Source: Planctomycetota bacterium (GTDB lineage Bacteria > Planctomycetota > Phycisphaerae > Phycisphaerales > UBA1924). Taken from it: a stretch of DNA of 9,071 nt. The stretch lies in NCBI GenBank assembly GCA_017303565.1, contig JAFLCM010000069.1:1-9071 (forward strand). Direction: 5' to 3'. Under the pieces are notes generated by a model. It saw only the letters and a list, made by a program, of their open reading frames with translations. It was not told the origin of the DNA and did not search any database. The first letter of the stretch is position 1. Every line of letters begins with the position of its first letter. This document shows, in pieces, positions 1 to 5,660 of this stretch. The position numbers were made by a program, and so were the translations under genes.

Positions 1-326
1 CGGTTGGCGGCGCCGTTGAGCAGGTTGTAGGGAAAACGTTCGCGGGCGGCGCGGAGGGTGGTGCTCTCGGCGATGCCTTGGATTGCGCCGGCGGATTGGT
101 CGTCGAAGATGCCGATGGTCACGGTGGTGAGCACGTCGCCGGTCTTGGCGCCGAACGCGGTCTGACCCGCGCCCTCCGCGCCGCCGCCGCCGAACGCCCC
201 GCTCAGGCCGCCACCCTGCGGGCGCTGGATCAGCACGATCAGCACCATGCACACGCTGATGAACAGGAACAGCACGACCATCAGGCCGACGATCCACTGA
301 GACAGTTCGAACGCGAGCAGGTTCAT
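1..326 (-). CDS. secG: Preprotein translocase subunit SecG (3' end outside window)
   Basis: SecG is the small membrane subunit of the SecYEG channel, which moves unfolded proteins across the inner membrane. The start is ATG at 326, preceded by AAGGA (335-339) at 8 nt. The 108 visible residues have a first membrane segment at about 12-33 (WIVGLMVVLFLFISVCMVL), then the family signature IQRPQGGGLSGAFGGG, a Gly/Ala-rich loop, and QTAFGAKTGDVLT leading into the second half. SecG normally has a second hydrophobic segment here. Instead, after TVTIGIF (residue 74, about base 105) the frame continues with a polar, charged tail (DDQSAGAIQGIAESTTLRAA and onward) to the window edge without a stop. The tail uses CAA, GCA, CGT and TTT more than the gene before it, and neither other minus-strand frame restores a membrane segment. 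The N-terminal two-thirds is clearly SecG; the C-terminus is uncertain. It lies downstream of tpiA, a common arrangement. Confidence 0.82.
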   Translation of the reverse strand, partial: MNLLAFELSQWIVGLMVVLFLFISVCMVLIVLIQRPQGGGLSGAFGGGGAEGAGQTAFGAKTGDVLTTVTIGIFDDQSAGAIQGIAESTTLRAARERFPYNLLNGAAN

Positions 327-342
327 CAATCGTGTCCTTGGG

Positions 343-373
343 AAAACGGAGGCCCGGCCCTCACGCGCCGGGC
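343..373 (-). terminator. Possible weak terminator or attenuator between tpiA and secG
   Basis: On the minus strand a perfect 7-bp GC stem (GCCCGGC / GCCGGGC, bases 352-358 with 367-373) with an 8-nt loop is followed 5 nt later by a run of four T (343-346). It lies in the 84-bp gap between tpiA and secG. The T run is short and displaced from the stem, so it may only reduce read-through or be a chance GC hairpin. Confidence 0.3.
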
Positions 374-410
374 ACGGCCCCAACTGTAGGAAGCCCCAAC
401 CGCAACCGCC

Positions 411-1187
411 TCAAGCGGACCCAACCGCGGCCCGAACGATCCCCGCGAACGAGTCCGACTTCAGCGCGGCCCCGCCGATCAGCCCGCCGTCGACGTCGGG
501 CTGGTTGATCAGGTCGCGGGCATTCTCCGGCTTCATCGATCCGCCGTACTGGATCCGCAGCGCCGCCGCCACGCCCGCGCCGTACAACTGCCCGATCAGC
601 CCTCTGATCGCCACATGGGCGTTCTGGGCGTCCTGCGGCGTGGCGTTCTTTCCCGTCCCGATCGCCCAGACCGGCTCGTAGGCGATCACCACGCGGGACA
701 TCTGCTCCGACGTGACGCCATTCAGTCCCGCCCGGACCTGCCGCTCGTTCACCCGGTCGGTCTCACCGGCCTCGCGCTGGGCCAGCGTCTCGCCGCAGCA
801 GAGGATGCAGTTCATCCCCGCGTTCAGCACGGCCAGGGCCTTTTTGCTCACCAGTTCGTCGGATTCCCCGATCACATGCCGGCGTTCCGAGTGCCCGCAC
901 AGCACCCAGGAGACGCCGAGGTCCTTGAGCATCGCCAGCGAAACTTCTCCGGTGAAAGCCCCGTTCGGCTCGGTCCAGGCGTCCTGAGCGCCGAGGGCCA
1001 CATGGGAGTCGACCGCCTTGAGGGCCGCTCCGACCGCGTCGAGGTGGACAAACGCGGGGCAAACCCCGACCTGCACCCCTGCCATCCCGACGGTGGCCTG
1101 GTGGACTCCCGCGGCGAGCGCGACCGCGCCGGCGCGGTCCTGGGTCATTTTCCAGTTTCCAAAGACGATGGGGGTGCGGTTGGGCAT
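411..1187 (-). CDS. tpiA: Triosephosphate isomerase
   Basis: Cytoplasmic glycolytic and gluconeogenic enzyme interconverting dihydroxyacetone phosphate and glyceraldehyde 3-phosphate. The 258-residue product has the usual family length and every diagnostic element of the TIM barrel. FGNWKM supplies the substrate-binding Asn11 and Lys13; CGHSERR supplies the electrophilic His99; AYEPVWAIGTG supplies the catalytic base Glu171 and begins the mobile phosphate-gripping loop 6; QYGGSMKPENA and DGGLIGGAALK form the C-terminal phosphate-binding segments. The ATG at 1187 puts the NWK motif at the expected distance from the N-terminus. No Shine-Dalgarno sequence is visible; the upstream region is pyrimidine-rich, suggesting a leaderless or weakly initiated transcript. 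secG follows 84 bp downstream on the same strand. I see no truncation or missing catalytic residue, and no plausible alternative assignment. Confidence 0.97.
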   Translation of the reverse strand: MPNRTPIVFGNWKMTQDRAGAVALAAGVHQATVGMAGVQVGVCPAFVHLDAVGAALKAVDSHVALGAQDAWTEPNGAFTGEVSLAMLKDLGVSWVLCGHSERRHVIGESDELVSKKALAVLNAGMNCILCCGETLAQREAGETDRVNERQVRAGLNGVTSEQMSRVVIAYEPVWAIGTGKNATPQDAQNAHVAIRGLIGQLYGAGVAAALRIQYGGSMKPENARDLINQPDVDGGLIGGAALKSDSFAGIVRAAVGSA

Positions 1188-1305
1188 GGGCGGAAAAGAG
1201 AAACGGAGCGAAGGGGGAGGATTCGGGGGGCGGAGAAGGTACGCCCGAACGAAGCGTCACGCCAGACCGAACCGGGGACACCTGACGGGCGTTCCTACCC
1301 TCCTT

Positions 1306-1352
1306 CAGCCGGTCCGCCGGGTCAATCTTCGCGCCGACGCCGGGTCCGGCTG
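1306..1352. repeat. Imperfect inverted repeat in the tpiA upstream region
   Basis: CAGCCGG (1306-1312) and CCGGCTG (1346-1352) are perfect 7-bp inverted arms; past a T/T mismatch two further C-G pairs form. The 33-bp interior is GC-rich. It could fold in a tpiA leader transcript or be a regulator site. In DNA of this GC content such repeats also arise by chance. Confidence 0.3.
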
Positions 1353-1442
1353 AACCTCTGGTTTGTAACGACCGATACGCTTCACGACCGAGAATACCCC
1401 CCGGGAAGCCCTCCGCTTCGAAGGGGGATCCGCCCCGAGGAC

Positions 1443-1460
1443 CGGGCGTCGAAACGCCCG
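1443..1460. repeat. Compact stem-loop abutting the -35 box
   Basis: A perfect 7-bp inverted repeat CGGGCGT / ACGCCCG with a CGAA loop ends 1 nt before the TTGACA of the predicted promoter. No T run follows on either strand, so it is a poor terminator; the position would suit an operator. No regulator can be named from the sequence. Confidence 0.35.
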
Positions 1461-1461
1461 A

Positions 1462-1489
1462 TTGACAGGGGTTTCACGGATGTTAGTGT
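1462..1489 (+). promoter_or_regulatory. Sigma-70-like promoter of the export lipoprotein gene
   Basis: A perfect TTGACA (-35, 1462-1467) is followed by a 16-bp spacer and TAGTGT (1484-1489), which keeps the first T, the A and the last T of the -10 consensus. The position would give a leader of roughly 80 nt before the GTG at 1578. This is the best promoter match I found in the window, although the spacer is slightly short and the -10 imperfect. Confidence 0.5.
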
Positions 1490-1577
1490 GGGCTTTGAAC
1501 AGGGCTTCGCGCGTCAGGGCAGCATCCTCCGACAGACCGCCAACGCCGAGCGAGCGACCGAGCAAGAGGAGACGGAC

Positions 1578-3320
1578 GTGAGTCAACGGTTCGAGCAGTC
1601 CGATAACCAGCGTCCAAGCCGCCCTCGGATCCGGGCGGCCCGCCCGATGGGGCGCCGGTTGCTCGCCGTCTGCGGCGCGGCCGCCGCGTTCGTGTTTGCC
1701 GGCTGCACCGAGACGGACGCCTGGCTCTGGAATCCGTCCGTCGTCGGCCGTTGGGAAGACACCCCGACCATCGTGCCCGTGCTTGAGCGCATCGACGTGA
1801 TCGAGAACGACACGGGCGACTTCGTCGAAATCACCCAGGTTTCCCGCGATGACCTGATCCCCCAGCCCATCGAGCTGCGCTCCAAGGCGGGCGATGCCAT
1901 GCGCATCACCATCCTTGATTTTCCGGAAGCGGGTCGCCCCGGCGAGTTCGACCGCGTGGTCGATCAACTCGGGTACATCGACCTCCCGATGATGCCGCGG
2001 CTGCGCGTCGGCGGGCTGTCGGGCCCGCGCATCCAGGCCGAGGTCGAACGCCGTTTGGTCGAAGGTCGCCTGCTCGATCGTCCGGTGGTGCAGGTCGAAC
2101 TGGGCTCGCAGGAAGAAGCCTCCTTCCGGGTCTTCGGCGTTGTTGAAAAGCCCGGCCAGTTCCGCATTCCCGGGCCTGACTACCGATTGCTCCAGGCCCT
2201 GACGGACGCGGGCGGCGTCAGCCCCGTGGTCCGCAAGGTTTACGTCATTCGCCAGGTTTCGCTGGCGGAGGAACTGAAGGACTCAAGCCCGCCGGTCACG
2301 CCTTCGCCCTCGATGCCCTCGAGCGGCCCGTCGGGCGGGGACGTGCCCGTGCCGAGCGAGGCCACGCCGGTTCCGGCGGGTGAAGATCTCTTGAAGGTGA
2401 TCGATGACCTGACGAGCGAGCCGGCCGCGGCTCCCGAGGCGGCGCCGAGCGAGCCCGCGAAGTCGGAGCCCCCGAAGTCCCCCGGCGCATTCCGGGGCAG
2501 CGAGGCCGACGCGCTCGACAGCGCGCTCTCCGGCTCGCCGGCACCGAGGCACCAGAAGGTTCACGCGTCCTTCCCCGCCACGTCCGCCCTGCAAGACGGC
2601 GGCGCGGCGATGATCGACCTGCCCGATTCCACCGCTCCCGCCGCCCAAGCCGCGAGCACCCCCGGCGTCGGCGGCGCATCGCCCTCGGGCGGCAACTGGG
2701 TGTTCATCAACGGCGAGTGGGTGCGCGTGGTGCGCCAGATTCGTGACGCTTCCTCGGGCCTTCCCGAGGCCGCCGATCCGCTCTCCGCCCGTTCCACCGG
2801 CGTCGAGGACATCCTCACCCAGCGCGTCATCGAGATCCCTGTTGGTCCGCTGCTCCAGGGCGCTGCTCAGTACAACCTTGTCATCCGCCCCGGCGACATC
2901 GTGAACGTCCCCGCCCCCGAACAGGGGTTCGTCTACGCGGAAGGCCCGGGCATCAACCGCGTCGGCGTGTACGCCCTGCCTCAGGCCGGGCAACTGACGA
3001 TTCAGCGTCTGGTCGCCGCCGCGGGCGGGCTGAGCGAAGTCGCCATCCCCGAGCGCGTGGACATCACCCGGCGCGTGGGCGACAAGCGCCAGGCCACCGT
3101 CCGCCTGAACCTGCGGGCCATCTACGAGGGCACCCAGCCCGACATCGTCCTGAAGTCCGACGACCTCGTGAACTTCGGGACGAACTTCTGGGCCACTCCG
3201 ATGGCGATCATCCGCAACGGGTTCCGGATGACCTACGGCTTCGGGTTCCTGCTCGACCGGAACTGGGGTTCGGACGTCTTCGGCGTGCCGCCCGAGTCCC
3301 GCGCTCGCGGCTTCAACTAA
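1578..3320 (+). CDS. Wza-like polysaccharide export lipoprotein (PES and SLBB domains)
   Basis: Probable outer-membrane lipoprotein through which capsular or exopolysaccharide leaves the cell. The open frame reaches far upstream, but the GTG at 1578 is chosen because AGAGGAG (1565-1571) lies 6 nt before it; an ATG at 1647 has no ribosome-binding site. Of 580 residues, the first 43 are an arginine-rich N-terminus, a hydrophobic stretch and a lipobox-like FAGC with Cys43. A polysaccharide-export (PES) domain spans about 95-180, with AGDAMRITILD, GYIDLPMMPRLRVGG and PVVQVEL. A first SLBB-like region follows (about 182-232, FRVFGVVEKPGQF). Residues 236-372 are Pro/Ser/Ala/Glu-rich and look disordered. 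WVFINGEWVRV (374-384) opens the next folded part, with a second SLBB-like region at about 449-505 (AAAGGLSE). The C-terminus (IIRNGFRMTYGFGFLLDRN) could form the membrane-inserted end, as the C-terminal helix does in Wza. The family is secure; the transported glycan is unknown. Confidence 0.88.
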   Translation: MSQRFEQSDNQRPSRPRIRAARPMGRRLLAVCGAAAAFVFAGCTETDAWLWNPSVVGRWEDTPTIVPVLERIDVIENDTGDFVEITQVSRDDLIPQPIELRSKAGDAMRITILDFPEAGRPGEFDRVVDQLGYIDLPMMPRLRVGGLSGPRIQAEVERRLVEGRLLDRPVVQVELGSQEEASFRVFGVVEKPGQFRIPGPDYRLLQALTDAGGVSPVVRKVYVIRQVSLAEELKDSSPPVTPSPSMPSSGPSGGDVPVPSEATPVPAGEDLLKVIDDLTSEPAAAPEAAPSEPAKSEPPKSPGAFRGSEADALDSALSGSPAPRHQKVHASFPATSALQDGGAAMIDLPDSTAPAAQAASTPGVGGASPSGGNWVFINGEWVRVVRQIRDASSGLPEAADPLSARSTGVEDILTQRVIEIPVGPLLQGAAQYNLVIRPGDIVNVPAPEQGFVYAEGPGINRVGVYALPQAGQLTIQRLVAAAGGLSEVAIPERVDITRRVGDKRQATVRLNLRAIYEGTQPDIVLKSDDLVNFGTNFWATPMAIIRNGFRMTYGFGFLLDRNWGSDVFGVPPESRARGFN

Positions 3321-3349
3321 GCCGGTTTCGGCGCTGTCCTGAGCGATTG

Positions 3350-3366
3350 GCGGGCGACGCGCCCGC
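3350..3366 (+). terminator. GC hairpin just after the export lipoprotein gene
   Basis: GCGGGCG (3350-3356) and CGCCCGC (3360-3366) form a perfect 7-bp stem with an ACG loop 29 bp after the stop codon. There is no downstream T run, so it is at best a pause site or an mRNA 3' end stabiliser rather than a classical intrinsic terminator. Confidence 0.3.
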
Positions 3367-3377
3367 GGCGGTGACTT

Positions 3378-3413
3378 GGTCCGTTCGCGTCCCGGGGCGG
3401 CCGGCGACGGACC
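3378..3413 (+). repeat. Inverted repeat enclosing a GC-rich loop
   Basis: GGTCCGT (3378-3384) and ACGGACC (3407-3413) are perfect 7-bp arms; a further T-G wobble can extend them, and the 22-nt interior contains the self-complementary CCCGGGG and GGCCGGC. It follows the previous hairpin by 11 bp. Function unknown; it may add to termination or form part of a leader RNA. Confidence 0.35.
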
Positions 3414-3547
3414 TGGCCGGGATCGCTACACTGTTTCCCCCGTTCGACCGCGGTTTTCAGCGTTCGGGCGGCGGAAAGAGATTCGTTTGGGCACAGGCCG
3501 ATCGGGGCGTGAACCCGCCCGGTTTCGGAGCGTAGGAGAACGGCGCT

Positions 3548-3578
3548 TTGACGCTTCTGCGGCGTCCGCTTGTGTTAT
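3548..3578 (+). promoter_or_regulatory. Possible promoter for the exosortase operon
   Basis: TTGACG (3548-3553) matches five of six -35 positions. Candidate -10 boxes are TGTGTT (3571-3576, 17-bp spacer) and TGTTAT (3573-3578, 19-bp spacer, four of six). It would start transcription about 95-100 nt before the exosortase GTG. Either -10 is mediocre, so the call is tentative. Confidence 0.35.
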
Positions 3579-3681
3579 CGGACTGAGGTCCGCGGGTTGT
3601 GAGCGGGGCGTCAGGGCCCGCCCGGATGGGCCGATGTAGGTGGTTCGAACGCGGAGATCAGGACCCGGCGACGGAGACCGA

Positions 3682-4695
3682 GTGACGACGATCGCGACAC
3701 CCATCCAGAGCAAGGCGAAGGCCGCGGCGCCTGACCCGAAGAAGGTCCTGCTCAGTCCGGCGGTGCTTGTTCCATTGGCGGTGATGGCGATCGCGTTCGT
3801 GGCGGTGTTCTGGCGCTGGCTGCTGAAGCAGTACCAGCCGCACCTTCCCGGCGTGTCGTGGTCGTTTCTTGAGCCGTTGGGCGGGTACTCGTGGCAGAAG
3901 CCCGAGGACTGGGGGCACGCGTACATGGTGCCCCTGATCAGCCTGTTCGAGATCTACCGTCGGCGCGACGCGTTCGTGTCTGCGGTGCGCACGTCCTTCT
4001 GGCCCGCGCTCGCGGTCGTCGTGATGGGCGTGGTGATGTACGTGTTCTTCATCATCGGGTTCTCCAATCACATGTTTCAGGGCGTGGCGCTCGTGCTGAC
4101 GCTCGCGGGTCTGTGCCTGCTGACGCTGGGGCCGACGCTGTTCGGGTTCCTGGTGTTTCCGCTGCTGTACCTGCTGTTCGCGGTGACGATCTCCGAGTCG
4201 GTGATGAACACGGTGACCTACCGCCTGCAGGACATCGCGGCGCAGGGCGCGTGGGTGACGCTGAACATGATCGGGATCGACACCGACCTGACGGGCAACG
4301 TGCTGACGCCGCACGACTCGACGGGCAAGGCGATCGAGCCGCTGAACGTCGCGGAGGCGTGCTCGGGGATGCGGATGGTCATCGCGTTCCTGGCGCTATC
4401 GGTGGCGGTGGGGTGGTTCGGGTGCCGCTACTGGTGGCAGCGGGCGGCGCTGTTCATGTTGGGGGTTCCGACGGCGGTGTTCATGAACGTGATCCGGGTG
4501 ACGGTGCTGGGGATCGCGGCGCTGTACAACCCTGACCTGAGCACCGGCGCGTCGCACATGTTCATCGGGAACATCTTGCTGTTCGTGGCGTTCTTCCTGT
4601 TCATGGGCGTGGTGTGGACGCTCAAGCGGATCCAGCCCGACCCGGCGCCGGCGGCGGTCAAGCCCAAGGCGAGCGTGAAAGGGGTGAAGGCGTGA
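3682..4695 (+). CDS. Exosortase (exosortase/archaeosortase family transpeptidase)
   Basis: Polytopic inner-membrane cysteine transpeptidase, expected to recognise a C-terminal sorting signal (PEP-CTERM or variant) on exported proteins, cleave it and hand the protein on towards the surface. The 337-residue product shows about seven to eight hydrophobic segments and the family motifs in order: GHAYMVPLISLFEIYRRRD (canonical form SHGFLVPLIS), EACSGMR with nucleophile Cys227, GVPTAVFMNVIRVTVL with Arg272, and GASHMFIGN with His292. The Cys-Arg-His set is complete, so the enzyme should be active. The GTG at 3682 is preferred because GGAG (3673-3676) sits 5 nt upstream; an in-frame GTG at 3640 would add 14 Arg/Gly-rich residues with little ribosome-binding support. 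The EpsI-family gene starts inside its stop codon. The subfamily cannot be settled by eye. The C-terminal tail is Pro/Ala/Lys-rich and cytoplasmic-looking. Confidence 0.93.
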   Translation: MTTIATPIQSKAKAAAPDPKKVLLSPAVLVPLAVMAIAFVAVFWRWLLKQYQPHLPGVSWSFLEPLGGYSWQKPEDWGHAYMVPLISLFEIYRRRDAFVSAVRTSFWPALAVVVMGVVMYVFFIIGFSNHMFQGVALVLTLAGLCLLTLGPTLFGFLVFPLLYLLFAVTISESVMNTVTYRLQDIAAQGAWVTLNMIGIDTDLTGNVLTPHDSTGKAIEPLNVAEACSGMRMVIAFLALSVAVGWFGCRYWWQRAALFMLGVPTAVFMNVIRVTVLGIAALYNPDLSTGASHMFIGNILLFVAFFLFMGVVWTLKRIQPDPAPAAVKPKASVKGVKA

Positions 4696-5567
4696 GCGCA
4701 CCGGTGATGAAGAGCGCCGCGTTCGTCGCCGCCCTGGCGGTGCTTGTGGGCAGCGCCGCGGGCATCTCCGCCGTGGTGCGGTCGCTCGGGGCGCACCTGA
4801 CCAAGCTCCCGATCCAACCGAAGGACGAGCGCCAGCACACCATCCCGCGCGAGATCAAAGGCTGGCCCGACCCGGACACCGGGTGGTGCCAGCAGGGCCA
4901 GGACCGCGACATGACCGCGGAGGAGGCCGAGGAACTGGGGACCGGCGACACCATCTCCCGCGCCTATATCGAGTGCGGGCCGAAGGTCGGCCCCAAGCCG
5001 CGGGTGATCCTGCTGCACACCGCGTACTACACCGGGATGATCGACACGGTGCCTCACGTGCCCGACCGCTGCCTGACGGCCGCGGGCACGCAGCTGGACG
5101 GGCCGACGGTCGAGGTCGCGGTGCCGATCGACATGTCGCTGCTGTCGCCCGACCCGTGGGCGGACACGGCCAAGGGCGTGGTGTACCGGATGCGGAACCA
5201 CACGATCCAGCGCCACGTGCGGCTGCCGCGGGGCGTCGAGAACCTGCGGATGACGATGACGCCGTTCAAGGACAAGACGGGTCGCCGGTTCTTCGCGGGG
5301 TACTTCTTCATCGCCAACGGCGGGGTGGTGGCGTCGGCGAACGGGGTGCGCCTCCTGGCGTTCCGTCTGCAGGACGACTACGCGTACTACCTGAAGGTGC
5401 AGTTCACGATTTACGACGTGGAGACCGCCGAGGGCGCTGGCCAGATGGCGGGCGAGATGCTCAACAGCCTCTTCCCGGAACTGGCGCTCCGCGTTCCGGA
5501 CTGGGTCGAGGTGGAAGCGGGGAACTACCCGGAGAAGACCGGAGGCCAGGCGTCACCGCCCGGGTGA
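4692..5567 (+). CDS. EpsI-family exosortase-associated protein
   Basis: Member of the EpsI family (DUF3485), encoded beside exosortases or fused to their C-termini in many bacteria; its biochemical role is not established. The 291-residue product begins with a hydrophobic anchor (about residues 6-27) and a mostly extracytoplasmic domain. The family hallmark is seen as YYTGMIDTVPHVPDRCL (canonical HxPxxCLpgxG), with His122 and Cys127 retained, followed by beta-rich sequence ending in FFAGYFFIANGG and YYLKVQFTIYD. The usual Gly-Trp after the Cys motif reads AAGTQLDG, a modest divergence. The GTG at 4692 is chosen because it overlaps the exosortase stop (GTGA) and AAAGGGG (4678-4684) lies 7 nt before it; an ATG at 4707 is the alternative. 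The overlap implies translational coupling and joint action with the exosortase. Confidence 0.87.
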   Translation: MSAPVMKSAAFVAALAVLVGSAAGISAVVRSLGAHLTKLPIQPKDERQHTIPREIKGWPDPDTGWCQQGQDRDMTAEEAEELGTGDTISRAYIECGPKVGPKPRVILLHTAYYTGMIDTVPHVPDRCLTAAGTQLDGPTVEVAVPIDMSLLSPDPWADTAKGVVYRMRNHTIQRHVRLPRGVENLRMTMTPFKDKTGRRFFAGYFFIANGGVVASANGVRLLAFRLQDDYAYYLKVQFTIYDVETAEGAGQMAGEMLNSLFPELALRVPDWVEVEAGNYPEKTGGQASPPG

Positions 5568-5577
5568 CCGGCGGGCG
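5557..5577 (+). repeat. Short inverted repeat around the EpsI-family stop codon
   Basis: CGCCCG (5557-5562) and CGGGCG (5572-5577) flank a 9-nt loop holding the TGA stop (5565-5567). No T run follows. It may slow read-through into the TPR gene or be a GC coincidence. Confidence 0.22.
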
Positions 5578-5619
5578 CGGGTCGAATGGCTCAGGATTCA
5601 GCGCTCAAGATTGAAACGC

Positions 5620-5652
5620 CGGCGGCGACCAAAGCCGCCGACTTTGGAAGGA
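5620..5652 (+). promoter_or_regulatory. Candidate RNA switch over the TPR gene's ribosome-binding site
   Basis: Two mutually exclusive stems lie just before the TPR gene. Stem A pairs CGGCGGC (5620-5626) with GCCGCCG (5634-5640) around a GACCAAA loop. Stem B pairs CCAAAG (5629-5634) with CTTTGG (5642-5647) and takes up the first GG of the GGAAGGA ribosome-binding site (5646-5652). The loop of A can also pair with the 3' arm of B, although the 2-nt connector makes a full pseudoknot strained. AAGGA ends 8 nt before the ATG at 5661. The structure is read directly from complementarity; regulatory function is inferred. Confidence 0.35.
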
Positions 5653-5660
5653 CAGCGATC

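Larger units (their letters stand above)
1188..1577. other. Divergent intergenic region between tpiA and the export lipoprotein gene
   Basis: A 390-bp gap separates the leftward tpiA from the rightward export gene. Open frames crossing it have no family resemblance and are extensions of composition-driven frames. It holds an inverted repeat at 1306-1352, a compact stem-loop at 1443-1460, a sigma-70-like promoter for the rightward gene at 1462-1489 and a purine-rich ribosome-binding site at 1565-1571. I found no convincing promoter for tpiA on the minus strand. Confidence 0.7.
3321..3681. other. Gene-free 361-bp leader region before the exosortase
   Basis: No believable protein is encoded on either strand; the open frames have Arg/Gly/Ala-rich products without family features. 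The stretch carries hairpins at 3350-3366 and 3378-3413, a small stem at 3579-3592 (CGGAC / GTCCG, TGAG loop) and a promoter-like pair at 3548-3578. The exosortase therefore probably has its own transcription start, possibly with a structured leader. An isolated TACACT at 3427-3432 resembles a -10 box but lacks a good -35. Confidence 0.55.

Noticed and set aside
78..389. Plus-strand open frame over secG
   Set aside because: His/Gln/Ala-rich antisense of the recognisable SecG sequence; no family resemblance.
615..1577. In-frame upstream extension of the export lipoprotein gene by 321 codons
   Set aside because: It runs antisense through tpiA and then the intergenic region, and it would bury the lipoprotein signal. 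The GTG at 1578 has a good ribosome-binding site.
3535..3586. Tiny TTG-started leader peptide (about 12 codons) after GGAG at 3535-3538
   Set aside because: The spacing is plausible, but TTG coincides with the -35-like TTGACG, no attenuation signal is obvious, and such short frames are common by chance.
3640..3681. Longer exosortase start at GTG 3640
   Set aside because: It adds an Arg/Gly/Asp-rich segment, and the GGAG spacing favours 3682. It cannot be excluded.
3891..4535. Plus-strand frame overlapping the exosortase, and similar frames over the EpsI and TPR genes
   Set aside because: Arg/Gly/Asp-rich alternative-frame products without motifs, fully inside genes that have family signatures.
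5586..5640. GEMM-type cyclic di-GMP riboswitch suggested by GAAA and CCAAAGCC before the TPR gene
   Set aside because: The order and spacing of the conserved GEMM core (GCAAACC, GAAA tetraloop, GACGCAAAGCC) are not met; only short fragments resemble it.
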